A stretch of DNA of 64,000 nt from Saprospiraceae bacterium. GTDB lineage: Bacteria; Bacteroidota; Bacteroidia; Chitinophagales; Saprospiraceae. Positions 35,754 through 43,955 of this stretch are shown here, piece by piece. Where the stretch lies: assembly GCA_022841345.1 (NCBI GenBank), contig JALHRR010000006.1, positions 98,749-162,748 of the forward strand, given 5' to 3'. A model generated the notes under the pieces. It had not been told where the DNA came from, made no database searches, and was given only the letters and a program-made list of their open reading frames with translations. Within the stretch, counting starts at the first letter, position 1; the number at the start of each line of letters is the position of its first letter. Made by a program: the position numbers and the translations under genes.

Positions 35754-37650
35754 ACATACTGCCGTGGCCACTGGATGATTCAATATCAAATCTGCCATTG
35801 AGCTGAGCAACCCGATTTTGTATACTTTTCAATCCAAGTCCCTGATAACCTTGTTTTCCGTCAAAACCTTTTCCATCGTCTTCCTGAGTAATAGTGAGCT
35901 GCCCATCTGAAATCAGCATTTGTAAATCTATATGATTTGCATCAGCATGCTTCATGGCGTTGTGAAGAAGTTCCTGAATGATCCTGAAAATATGCAGGGC
36001 CTGAAATGAAGGCATATTCAGCTGCTCGAAGTTTCTGTTGAATCTTACAACAGGATGCTTGCTATGACCATTGGGTTGATTAAATCGCTCTACCAAATCA
36101 TCTATTGCAGCCACTACTCCCAATTTTTGCAATGCTGCCGGCATGAGGTCATGAGAAATTTGACGGGCTTCCTTGCTGGCTTTGTTGAGCCAGTCCATGG
36201 ATTCTGAGATGTACTGATTTTTCTTATCAACATCACCCTGTTCCAGTGCAGCACGCAATTTCATTTGAATTCCATTTACCTGGACCCCCAGACTATCGTG
36301 AAGCTCTGTCGCAATCCTGCCACGTTCTTTTTCCAGTGACTCATAAAGCTCCCTGCTGACACGTTTTTGCTCCGCCACAAGGGTATCAGAAAATAATATA
36401 TTTTCCCTTAAAGTCTCCTTGTACTGCCGTATGACTACATAGAATATTACAAATATCTCAACTGTTGTGCCTACTAAAAACAGGTGAGGAGTGTGGAGGA
36501 AAAACGGAAAACCTGTATTGGTGGCCACCCAGGTATTACTGAGTCCTTTCGGGATCCAGCCCATTTGTTCCAGACAAACCCAAAGAATTCCGATGGCATG
36601 AATACCATACCCCAGCATGAAATAAAACATGACCGGATTGCGGTGTTTGATATTTAAATACAACAATGCCCCCATCACATACAGTCCGCATAATATGGTC
36701 CAGTAAAGGTTGACTTTGAATAAGCTTCTGTAAAAGGCTCCTGAAAACCAGGGGGAGAATAGATAAAGAATACCCATCAGGATAGCTCCCAAAATCAGCA
36801 ACTTATTAACCAGGATCATCCTGGGTATTCGTTTTATTTCTTTGAATCTGGAGTGAAAAAACAGCAGTCCAAATATTGTGTAAGCATTGATTATGACCAT
36901 TACAAATCGCGCCGTATTCCATCCTGCGGAATCTGTCCAGATCAATTCATGATATCCATTATCTATGCCCACATACATCAGTCCCATCAATAAAAACAGG
37001 ATATAATAACCTATATGCCACTGTCTTGTAACAAATATCGCCTGGAAAAGAATGAAGATAAATATCAAATGAAACCCTACATAAGAGCCCATGATAATCC
37101 GCTCCGAAAGACTGATAGCAGTCATTACAGACTCCTGCCACAGCACCCACTGACCATTCATGGGCAGGTATTGATTGGGACTTATATAAGCAAAAATATC
37201 GGCAGGAAGAGAATCCTGATCTTCCCGGCTGAGCAATACACCATTATTGGCTGCCCCTCTTTCATGAAAGGTCAGGTCAGACCCCAGTTGAATGATTTCA
37301 TCTTCTGCACCCCTTCGTATCAATATGGTCACTTCCCTCAAATTTGGATTAGTACATTTCAGAAATATTCTTCCCGGGTTTTGAAGTGCCTGTAATCTGA
37401 AATGGAATAATAGTCCGCAGTGGTCAGTTCCGAGGTTGAATTGACCGTTTTGAATGGATTTGAATTCTGGGGTGACTTTGAAAACATCAGCTTCTTCACC
37501 GCATAATCTTGTTTTATGTAGCTCGTATCCTTCGGTACCAAGAATGCCAAATTTGAAATCAGGAAAGACTTTTATAACTTGCTGAGCAGGAAGGGGATTC
37601 CGGCAAAAAAGGAACGCTACAAGCGCCATGAAAACATGTAATCTTGACAT
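35731..37650 (-). CDS. 7TM-DISM sensor histidine kinase (HisKA_3 type)
   Basis: Signal peptide (1-22), periplasmic 7TMR-DISMED2-like beta domain (about 40-165), seven transmembrane helices (about 185-408), a coiled coil, then a HisKA_3 domain with H451 in ERGRIATELHDSLGVQVNG. The HATPase domain follows (QELLHNAMKHADANHI, DDGKGFDG, GLGLKSIQNRV). It phosphorylates NarL-type regulators; the one at 34312 is the natural candidate. Extracytoplasmic carbohydrate or diverse small molecules are typical DISM ligands. 639 residues. ATG start chosen for the signal peptide. Confidence 0.9.
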   Translation of the reverse strand: MSRLHVFMALVAFLFCRNPLPAQQVIKVFPDFKFGILGTEGYELHKTRLCGEEADVFKVTPEFKSIQNGQFNLGTDHCGLLFHFRLQALQNPGRIFLKCTNPNLREVTILIRRGAEDEIIQLGSDLTFHERGAANNGVLLSREDQDSLPADIFAYISPNQYLPMNGQWVLWQESVMTAISLSERIIMGSYVGFHLIFIFILFQAIFVTRQWHIGYYILFLLMGLMYVGIDNGYHELIWTDSAGWNTARFVMVIINAYTIFGLLFFHSRFKEIKRIPRMILVNKLLILGAILMGILYLFSPWFSGAFYRSLFKVNLYWTILCGLYVMGALLYLNIKHRNPVMFYFMLGYGIHAIGILWVCLEQMGWIPKGLSNTWVATNTGFPFFLHTPHLFLVGTTVEIFVIFYVVIRQYKETLRENILFSDTLVAEQKRVSRELYESLEKERGRIATELHDSLGVQVNGIQMKLRAALEQGDVDKKNQYISESMDWLNKASKEARQISHDLMPAALQKLGVVAAIDDLVERFNQPNGHSKHPVVRFNRNFEQLNMPSFQALHIFRIIQELLHNAMKHADANHIDLQMLISDGQLTITQEDDGKGFDGKQGYQGLGLKSIQNRVAQLNGRFDIESSSGHGSMFIVEIPV

Positions 37651-37877
37651 GATTGGATATATTCATGAGGAAGATACATTCAAAATTCATATAATACCAA
37701 GTACTTATCCTCAATATACCTGAAAATGGGGATACGAATACTTAAAAATGGGGGAGGATTGTTGTTGGAATATGGGGTAAGGCGTAAGGCATAAGTAGTA
37801 AGTGAACAACCGGAAGAAACTGCAATCAAGCTGCAAGAGTACGGCAAGGATAAGTTGCTTCCTTGTTTTCGCGTCAG
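37651..37877. repeat. Short-repeat spacer upstream of element B
   Basis: Contains AAGGCGTAAGGCATAAGTAGTAAG (given here as its repeated word AAGGCATAAGT) and CAATCAAGCTGCAAGAG, which match words at 23.0 kb. No gene. It includes the 5' flank of the DISM kinase gene. Confidence 0.6.
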
Positions 37878-37993
37878 CCATCACCTTAATATTTTCAAAG
37901 CGAAGCTGAAGAAAATGTTAAGACATCACTTTTTCAGGGCGTGTCCCCTGAAAAAACATCACCTTTCAAGTCGAAGGCGCAGAAAGGCATCAC
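37878..37993 (-). repeat. 116-bp three-hairpin element, copy B
   Basis: Minus-strand reading: linker at 37987-37993, hairpin 1 (CTTTC/GAAAG, 14-nt loop), GTGATGT, hairpin 2 (TTTTTCAGGG/CCCTGAAAAA, 6-nt loop), GTGATGT, hairpin 3 (CTTAACATTTTC/GAAAATATTAAG, 14-nt loop, one wobble), linker at 37878. It begins one base after the stop codon of the Uma2-type gene, in the same direction, so it would be transcribed in its 3' UTR. Confidence 0.9.
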
Positions 37994-37994
37994 A

Positions 37995-38618
37995 TTAATA
38001 CTCCGGCTTCTCACCAAATACCTCAGGCAGCGATATCTCAAGGCCTGGAAGAGTGACAGGAGAGACAGTGTCCTCATATACATAAGCTCCAGCTCTTCGA
38101 TAGCGGTTATTTTCCAGGAGGTAAACTTCAACAACCTGTGATTTGGGCATGACTATCCAATATTCATTGACACCCGCCTCTTCATACACATCATACTTAT
38201 CCTGAAGGTCTTTTTTACTCGTATTGGGAGATAGAATTTCTATAATCCAATCCGGTGGACCGAAACAGCCCTGCTCTTTTATTTTAGATGGATCACAGAT
38301 CACTGAGAGGTCAGGTTGAACAACGGTCTCAGACTTCCTGAAATCTTTCGTTTTAATGGGTAGAATAACATCGAACGGTGCAGAAAATAATTTACATGAC
38401 TTCCCTTTCAAAAAAAGTCCAATTTCAGTCACAAGGTTTGTGCTAACTTCCTGGTGTGTGCTTCCGGGTGCGGGACTCATTTTGTAAAGCTTGCCACGAA
38501 TCACCTCTACCATGTAATCCATGTCAAACTTCAAATAATCGGCATAAGTGTATCCTCCGTATGTGAAGTCCGGTTCTGATGCGATATTATCTTTTACTTT
38601 TTCTTTGAGTTCAGACAT
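37995..38618 (-). CDS. Uma2 family (DUF820) putative nuclease, copy 1
   Basis: PD-(D/E)xK-like fold. VVQPDLSVICD and PPDWIIEILSPNTSKKDLQDKYDVYEEAGVNEYWIV carry the Asp, Glu and Lys-type active-site positions of the Uma2 family. The N-terminal EPDFTYGGYTYADYLKFD and VIRGKLYKMSPAPGSTHQEV are family-typical. Function of the family is unproven: probable endonuclease, often multicopy and associated with mobile DNA. 207 residues, ATG start. Tandem paralogue of the next gene upstream; the two share the promoter region too. The stop codon abuts repeat copy B. Confidence 0.88.
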   Translation of the reverse strand: MSELKEKVKDNIASEPDFTYGGYTYADYLKFDMDYMVEVIRGKLYKMSPAPGSTHQEVSTNLVTEIGLFLKGKSCKLFSAPFDVILPIKTKDFRKSETVVQPDLSVICDPSKIKEQGCFGPPDWIIEILSPNTSKKDLQDKYDVYEEAGVNEYWIVMPKSQVVEVYLLENNRYRRAGAYVYEDTVSPVTLPGLEISLPEVFGEKPEY

Positions 38619-38623
38619 AATTA

Positions 38624-38654
38624 CAAAAATACGCTAATCTGACTTGGGTGTCAA
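38624..38654 (-). promoter_or_regulatory. Promoter of Uma2 copy 1 (leaderless-type)
   Basis: On the minus strand TTG (38652-38654), 20-bp spacer, TATTTTTG (38624-38631). The start codon begins 6 bases after the -7 element, so transcription should start at or next to the ATG, giving a leaderless or near-leaderless mRNA. The arrangement is repeated in copy 2. Confidence 0.65.
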
Positions 38655-38713
38655 GAAGATGAAATTGATTTCCAAAACTTAGTTGATTGAAAACGGGTAA
38701 ATGCAAGTTAAAT

Positions 38714-39337
38714 TCAATACTCCGGTTTCTCACCAAAAATCTCAGGCAGCGATATTTCCAGGCCGGGTAGAGTGACTGGAGAGACGGTGTCCTCAAAAAC
38801 GTAAGCTCCGAGTCTTTGATAGCGATTGTTCCCGAGGGTGTAGACTTCTACAACTTGAGATTTGGGCATTACAATCCAATATTCTTTGACTCCGGCTTCT
38901 TCATACACATTATACTTATCCTGAAGGTCCTTTTTGGAAGTATGAGGTGAAATGATTTCAATAATCCAATCAGGGGGGCCAAAACAACCTTTTTCTCTGA
39001 TCTTGGATTTATCGCAAATGACACAAATATCCGGTTGAACTACTGTTTGAGATTTAGAATAGCCAATCTTATTAACTGGTAAAATAACATCATAAGGGGC
39101 AAGAAAAACCTTACAATCTTTTCCAGCCAGGAAGACAGCGATATCTACATGTAACTTTCCAAGTATTTCCTGGTGCGTACTCCCAGGTGCAGGACTCATT
39201 TTGAAAAGCTTTCCACGAATCACCTCTACCATGTAATCCATGTCAAACTTCAAATAGTCGGCATAGGTGTATCCTCCGTAAGTGAAGTCCGGTTCTGATG
39301 CGATATTTTCTTTTATATCTTCCCTGAGTTTAGACAT
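38714..39337 (-). CDS. Uma2 family (DUF820) putative nuclease, copy 2
   Basis: Same length (207) and very similar sequence to copy 1: identical EPDFTYGGYTYADYLKFDMD and PVTLPGLEISLPE segments, with more change in the middle (residues about 60-95). The active-site stretches VVQPDICVICD and PPDWIIEIISPHTSKKDLQDKYN are intact. Start codons are 719 bp apart. The duplicated unit includes the promoter. Both copies look functional, so neither is an obvious pseudogene. Confidence 0.88.
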   Translation of the reverse strand: MSKLREDIKENIASEPDFTYGGYTYADYLKFDMDYMVEVIRGKLFKMSPAPGSTHQEILGKLHVDIAVFLAGKDCKVFLAPYDVILPVNKIGYSKSQTVVQPDICVICDKSKIREKGCFGPPDWIIEIISPHTSKKDLQDKYNVYEEAGVKEYWIVMPKSQVVEVYTLGNNRYQRLGAYVFEDTVSPVTLPGLEISLPEIFGEKPEY

Positions 39338-39342
39338 AATTA

Positions 39343-39373
39343 CAAAAATACACCAATCTTACTAGAGTGTCAA
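39343..39373 (-). promoter_or_regulatory. Promoter of Uma2 copy 2 (leaderless-type)
   Basis: Minus strand TTG (39371-39373), 20-bp spacer, TATTTTTG (39343-39350), start codon five bases further. Same geometry as in copy 1 although the spacer sequence has diverged. Confidence 0.65.
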
Positions 39374-39622
39374 GATGAAGAAATTGATTTGCATAAAATA
39401 ACCTGTTATAAATAGAAATGCAGCACTGTTATCTTTGAGCTCAGTGAAATATTGATCGCATTTCAATAAACATGTCGGGCCTTTCTTTAGCCCTACTTTT
39501 CTATATTTTATTACGAAAAGTTAATTTCATGAAATGTCGAAATATTTTTTAAATATTTTTATTTAATACTTTAGCTGAATTCCAGGGGAGCTAGAAAAAT
39601 TTATAATTACAATTTAAACAGA

Positions 39623-40654
39623 ATGAAAAAGACCCTCCTTCTCTCTTTGGGATTTATCGTGTTATCAAATTTTAATATTGCAGCTCAACCCCGGGATTAC
39701 TTTAAACTTATTTATGAAGCTGAAGAAAGTTTGATCGAAGACAATTTCTCTGAAGCGTGCATTCACTATGCGAATGCTTTCAAAGTTTCTAATGACATTA
39801 TTTTTTTGAAGGATGTACACAACGCCCTGATGTGTGCAAACCATAGCAAAGACTCTGTGAGATTCAAAGAGTTTGCAATTCATTTCATGAGGTTTGATGT
39901 GGATAAAGAATTCACTGAAAGCTATTCTGCCAAATTAGAAAATTCATATTTCAGTATATTATCTGATGTTCCTCCAACCTTCACAACGATGTCGGAAGTA
40001 TGTGATTTTTTGAAAAGGATGAAAACTGTGGATCAGAGTTTAAGAATAAAGTGTGGCGAAGACAAGAATTGTTTTTTATGCAGAACAGAAATTGGCAAAC
40101 TGGACTCAATCAATGCAAAAACTGTCATTGAATATGTAAAAATTCATGGCTACCCAAATGACTTATCAAGATGTAAACATAATCCCACCCTTACGAGTGC
40201 AATAGATTTGGTTGTTTTGCACAATACACAGGCTGGAAATCATACAAATCATAAATTGCTAATTGACTCCGTCTTTCCAGTTCTTAAGCAGGAAGTTTTA
40301 AAGGGCAATCTGCACCCGCAAATATTTGCTTCCAGAGTAGACCAATTGATGGATTCAGGAAAAATAGGTCCACATATTTATGGTGCAAGGTCTTGTTTGA
40401 AAATTGAGGACAGAATGTTTTTGTTCCCCATCGCAAGTGAAGAACAATTGAAAAAAGTGAATGAAGAAAGGCAGGGAATTTATCTGGATAGTTTTGAAGA
40501 ATCCCAGAAGAAATTCGCTTACCAAAAGTTCAATCCTGAATTCTATTTAATTTATCCCGCGTTTATGACTGTCCTGGATATTCGCGGCGAGCAAAAAGCG
40601 GCAATGATTGAACAGATCAAGATTTTTGAAGTTCTTCGTCCTCAAAAAAAATGA
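39623..40654 (+). CDS. Uncharacterised secreted protein, paralogue of 48205-49227
   Basis: Signal peptide (about 1-21, IAAQ). 343 residues with no known motif. A TPR-like helical start (YEAEESLIEDNFSEACIHYANAFKVSN) may be followed by more helices. A Cys pair, CFLC, occurs in the middle. The segments AEESLIEDNFSEACIHYANAF and VLKQEVLKGNLHPQIFASRVD align with AEASVLDSNFVEAMDHYLKAF and LLADQVSEGNFNNRTFATLLD in the protein at 48205. This marks them as distant paralogues on either side of the trp operon. ATG start. Function unknown. Confidence 0.65.
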   Translation: MKKTLLLSLGFIVLSNFNIAAQPRDYFKLIYEAEESLIEDNFSEACIHYANAFKVSNDIIFLKDVHNALMCANHSKDSVRFKEFAIHFMRFDVDKEFTESYSAKLENSYFSILSDVPPTFTTMSEVCDFLKRMKTVDQSLRIKCGEDKNCFLCRTEIGKLDSINAKTVIEYVKIHGYPNDLSRCKHNPTLTSAIDLVVLHNTQAGNHTNHKLLIDSVFPVLKQEVLKGNLHPQIFASRVDQLMDSGKIGPHIYGARSCLKIEDRMFLFPIASEEQLKKVNEERQGIYLDSFEESQKKFAYQKFNPEFYLIYPAFMTVLDIRGEQKAAMIEQIKIFEVLRPQKK

Positions 40655-40769
40655 GTTATGCTTCATTCGTTCTTATGTGAAAGAGGCTGAACTAAGTTGC
40701 TATTTTATGAAACTTCAATGTTTTAAAAAATAATTTAGCTCAATCTTAGGTTATTCTGTCAGTACAACT

Positions 40770-40777
40770 TACGTTTG
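40770..40777 (+). promoter_or_regulatory. Candidate trp operon -7 element
   Basis: TACGTTTG is an exact TAnnTTTG match. It ends 4 bases before the trpL ATG, so the transcript would begin at or near that ATG. The weaker TAATTTAG at 40732-40739 is an alternative that would give a conventional leader of about 40 nt. Confidence 0.45.
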
Positions 40778-40781
40778 CATC

Positions 40782-40859
40782 ATGAGTTCATTATTTCAAA
40801 TCGCTAACAATTGGTGGCACACTGTCCAAAGTCGCAGTGCGTATAGCTTTTTGACGTGA
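40782..40859 (+). CDS. trpL: trp operon leader peptide
   Basis: 25-codon ORF that opens MSSLFQIANNWWHTV, with two consecutive Trp codons at 40812-40817 (codons 11-12), ending in TGA at 40857-40859. It overlaps pairing segments 1 and 2 of the attenuator that precedes trpE. Tandem Trp codons directly before segment 1 are the hallmark of ribosome-mediated trp attenuation. Too short for standard gene calling. Start codon chosen as the only ATG in frame upstream of the Trp codons. Confidence 0.85.
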   Translation: MSSLFQIANNWWHTVQSRSAYSFLT

Positions 40860-40918
40860 TGTAAGTCCATAAAAGATATTAATTAGCCCACTGTGATTCA
40901 TTTCGCAGTGGGCTTTTT
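40820..40918 (+). promoter_or_regulatory. trp attenuator with antiterminator and terminator
   Basis: Four segments: 1 = CACTG (40820-40824), 2 = CGCAGTG (40833-40839), 3 = AGCCCACTGTG (40885-40895), 4 = CGCAGTGGGCT (40904-40914), then a T-tract to 40918. 1:2 pairs over 5 bp; 3:4 is an 11-bp terminator with an 8-nt loop and one wobble; 2:3 pairs over 7 bp as the antiterminator. Segments 2 and 4 share CGCAGTG, so the pairings exclude each other. When charged tRNA-Trp is scarce, a ribosome stalled at codons 11-12 would mask segment 1 and favour 2:3. The T-tract ends 20 bp before trpE. The leader stop codon lies after segment 2, unlike the enteric arrangement. Confidence 0.85.
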
Positions 40919-40938
40919 CATTTTAATCCAAACTGATT

Positions 40939-42378
40939 ATGAAAATATACGCCCACTACAAGGAAATCTCCGGAGATACCCACTCTCCGGTAAGTCTGTA
41001 CCTGCAGCTCAGAGACAAATATGCACAACCGGCTTTACTCGAAAGTACAGACTATCATGCTTCTCAGAACAGTCTTTCTTTCATTGGATTGGATCCCCTG
41101 ATTACCTGCAAAGTCGAAGATCATTGTTTGGATATTTTTAGTCAAAATAATCATTGGCTCCATCTTCCTTTACGGACAAAAGAACTGGCTCCGGCTTTGC
41201 AAAACTTCATGGATGAGATAGAAATCGAATATGAAATTACTCCGCGCAAACAGTTTTCCGGATTCTTTGGCTACACTTCGTTTAATGCCATACCACTGGC
41301 AGAGGATATTGAATTTTCAGCAAAACCCGGTATCGAGATTCCTGCTGTTTTATATTTTTTCTACAAAAACCTGATTGTCTTCAATCATTTCAACGATACG
41401 ATTTACTTGCTCACACATGATTTTACACCCTTTGATGCGGCATTATCCATGGAGCGATTGCAGGCAAATATCCAAACCCGGCAATGGTCCGAACATTCCT
41501 TCTATGAGTCTGCAGCGGAGCAAACTACTGAGTCCGAATCCAGATTTTTGGAAATGGTAGATATTGCTCAAAAGCATATCAGAAGAGGTGATGTTTTTCA
41601 GCTGGTTTTGTCAAGAGCTTTCAGTAAAAGATTTGAAGGAGATGAATTCGAAGTGTACCGAAAATTAAGACAAGTCAATCCATCACCTTATCTTTTTTAT
41701 TTTGATTTCGGCAATTTTAAAGTTTTCGGTTCATCCCCTGAAGCTCAACTTGTTATACAAAAGGGGGTTGCCGAAATTCACCCTATTGCCGGAACATTTC
41801 CCAGAAGCGGAGATGATACTGCTGACTTACTTCGTGCTGAAGCATTGAAACAGGATGCCAAGGAAAGTGCCGAACATTTTATGCTGGTAGATCTTGCCAG
41901 AAATGATTTGTACCGGCACTGTACAGAAGTGAAAGTGGAGACACTGAAAGAGGTCCAGTTTTTTTCGCACCTGATCCATCTGGTTTCCAAAGTCACAGGA
42001 AAACTTCAGCCTGCTGTCATTCCTTTCCAGGTCATGCTGGACACATTTCCTGCAGGTACACTCTCCGGCGCACCCAAATACAGGGCATTGCAATTGATCG
42101 ACGAGCTGGAATCCAGTTCGCGAGCCTTCTATGGCGGAACAATTGGATATCTGGGATTGGACGGATCTATCAATCACGCCATCATGATCAGGACTTTGCT
42201 CAGCAAGGATAATGTGCTGCATTACAGAGCAGGTGCAGGAATAGTTGATGCCAGTATTCCTCAAAAAGAATTGGAAGAAGTTGGAGTAAAACTCAATGCG
42301 CTTCGCAAAGCCATCAGCCTGGCAAGTGCCAAAAAATCAAACAATTCGATTCAAAATAACTCAAAAAGTCTTGTATGA
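40939..42378 (+). CDS. trpE: Anthranilate synthase component I
   Basis: Converts chorismate to anthranilate with TrpG. The N-terminal LLES motif (PALLESTDY) is the tryptophan feedback site. The chorismate-binding domain shows RGDVFQLVLSRAFSKRF, SSPEAQLVIQKG, IHPIAGTFPRSGDD (Thr in IAGT separates it from PabB), LVDLARNDLYRHC, TFPAGTLSGAPKYRALQLIDELE and FYGGTIGYLGLDG. 479 residues. First structural gene after the attenuator; its last codons overlap trpG (ATGA). ATG start. Confidence 0.95.
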   Translation: MKIYAHYKEISGDTHSPVSLYLQLRDKYAQPALLESTDYHASQNSLSFIGLDPLITCKVEDHCLDIFSQNNHWLHLPLRTKELAPALQNFMDEIEIEYEITPRKQFSGFFGYTSFNAIPLAEDIEFSAKPGIEIPAVLYFFYKNLIVFNHFNDTIYLLTHDFTPFDAALSMERLQANIQTRQWSEHSFYESAAEQTTESESRFLEMVDIAQKHIRRGDVFQLVLSRAFSKRFEGDEFEVYRKLRQVNPSPYLFYFDFGNFKVFGSSPEAQLVIQKGVAEIHPIAGTFPRSGDDTADLLRAEALKQDAKESAEHFMLVDLARNDLYRHCTEVKVETLKEVQFFSHLIHLVSKVTGKLQPAVIPFQVMLDTFPAGTLSGAPKYRALQLIDELESSSRAFYGGTIGYLGLDGSINHAIMIRTLLSKDNVLHYRAGAGIVDASIPQKELEEVGVKLNALRKAISLASAKKSNNSIQNNSKSLV

Positions 42379-42965
42379 AAATCTTAATGCTGGATAACTA
42401 CGACTCTTTCACCTATAATTTGGTTGGTATGATGGAAGCCCTCTCGGGATATGCCATTATAATAAAGAGAAATGATGAAATCAGTCTGGATGAAGTATCT
42501 AAATTTGACAAGATTATTCTTTCTCCCGGTCCCGGAATTCCTGAAGAAGCTGGAATAATGATGGATCTGATCAGGAGGTATGGGTCGGAAAAATCTATCC
42601 TCGGGATCTGTCTGGGAATGCAGGCAATAGGACTTGCTTATGGAGGTAAATTGAAAAATCTCAAAGAGGTATTTCATGGAGTCTCACGACAGGTGAATGT
42701 GATGAATGAAGACTTGCTGTTCAATGATTGCAGTCCGGAATTTATGGCGGGTAGATATCATTCATGGGTCCTGGATCAGGAATTTTTTCCGAAAAAACAG
42801 CTGAAAATAACTGCGATGGATGAGGAAGGTCTTATTATGGGCATCAGGCATCTTACTCATGATGTATGTGGGCTTCAATTTCACCCGGAGTCCATTCTCA
42901 CACCGCTGGGGCATACCATTTTAAAAGCCTGGATTCATGCACCTGTTCAAATTCCTCAACTATGA
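42375..42965 (+). CDS. trpG: Anthranilate synthase component II (glutamine amidotransferase)
   Basis: Class I glutamine amidotransferase giving ammonia to TrpE. LMLDNYDSFTYNLVGMME at the start, ILSPGPGIP, the nucleophile Cys in LGICLGMQAIG, and the catalytic His-Glu pair in LQFHPESIL. 196 residues, stand-alone, not fused to TrpD. ATGA overlaps at both ends (trpE before, trpD after) point to translational coupling. Confidence 0.95.
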   Translation: MKILMLDNYDSFTYNLVGMMEALSGYAIIIKRNDEISLDEVSKFDKIILSPGPGIPEEAGIMMDLIRRYGSEKSILGICLGMQAIGLAYGGKLKNLKEVFHGVSRQVNVMNEDLLFNDCSPEFMAGRYHSWVLDQEFFPKKQLKITAMDEEGLIMGIRHLTHDVCGLQFHPESILTPLGHTILKAWIHAPVQIPQL

Positions 42966-43942
42966 AAGAGATTCTAAGAAAGCTCTACCGACAGGAGACT
43001 TTAAGCACTGAGGAAGCAGGATACGCGCTGGACCTGATCTCGGAGGATAAGGTTCATCCGGCTCAGATGGCTTCATTTATCACTGTTTATTTGCTGCGGG
43101 CTATCTCAGTTTCCGAGTTGGATGCATTTGTCAATGTTTTGATGAAAAAATGTATTCCGGTGGATCTGGGTCGATCAGCACTGGACGTCTGCGGGACGGG
43201 AGGAGATGAAAAAAACACCTTTAATATTAGCACTATCACAGCATTGCTGGCTGCCAGTTGCGGGGTATCTGTTGCGAAGCATGGCAATTATGGAGTGTCC
43301 TCCATCAGCGGATCTTCTAATGTGCTGGAGCATTGCGGGTATCGATTTTCAAGTGATGTAACTGTTTTAAAACAGCAAATTGAATCTGAAAATATTTGCT
43401 TTTTGCATGCTCCGCTCTTCCATCCCGCATTGAAACATGTTGCTCAGGTAAGAAAAGAACTTGGAGTCCGCACTTTTTTCAATATGCTGGGTCCACTTGT
43501 CAATCCAGCCCGCCCTGCTCATCGCATGGTGGGTGTATATCAGCTGGATTTGGCCAGAACCTACCACTATCTTTTGCAGCAAAGAGCAGAAAAATATCAT
43601 ATCGTTCACTCATATGATGGTTATGATGAGATATCACTGACATCTGATTTTAAAGTATTCAGCCATCATGGAGAAAAGCATTTTTCTGCGGAAAGCTTTG
43701 GATTTTCAAAACTGAAAGCTGAAGCAATGGTGGGCGGCAAAACGATTGCAGAATCAGCTGATATTTTTAAACAAATTCTTTCCGGTAATGGCACTGATCC
43801 GCAAAATGCAGTAGTGATTGTGAATACTGTTTTTGCTCTTCAGACTGTCAGTGATCTCAGTACAACTGAAGCCCTTGAACTGGCTAAAGACAGGCTACTC
43901 AGCGGATCAGCATTTCAATTATTTAACAGACTTATTTCCTGA
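42962..43942 (+). CDS. trpD: Anthranilate phosphoribosyltransferase
   Basis: Transfers phosphoribose from PRPP to anthranilate. Motifs: DVCGTGGDEKNTFNIST (PRPP loop), VAKHGNYGVSSISGSSNVLEHCG, FFNMLGPLVNPARPAHRMVGVY. I start at the ATG at 42962, overlapping the trpG stop by ATGA (326 residues). A longer in-frame extension overlaps trpG by about 100 bp and has no family support. Confidence 0.94.
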   Translation: MKEILRKLYRQETLSTEEAGYALDLISEDKVHPAQMASFITVYLLRAISVSELDAFVNVLMKKCIPVDLGRSALDVCGTGGDEKNTFNISTITALLAASCGVSVAKHGNYGVSSISGSSNVLEHCGYRFSSDVTVLKQQIESENICFLHAPLFHPALKHVAQVRKELGVRTFFNMLGPLVNPARPAHRMVGVYQLDLARTYHYLLQQRAEKYHIVHSYDGYDEISLTSDFKVFSHHGEKHFSAESFGFSKLKAEAMVGGKTIAESADIFKQILSGNGTDPQNAVVIVNTVFALQTVSDLSTTEALELAKDRLLSGSAFQLFNRLIS

Positions 43943-43955
43943 AAAAAATATCATT

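Noticed and set aside
42866..42961. N-terminal extension of TrpD
   Set aside because: It overlaps trpG by about 100 bp; the ATGA overlap start at 42962 matches the family N-terminus.
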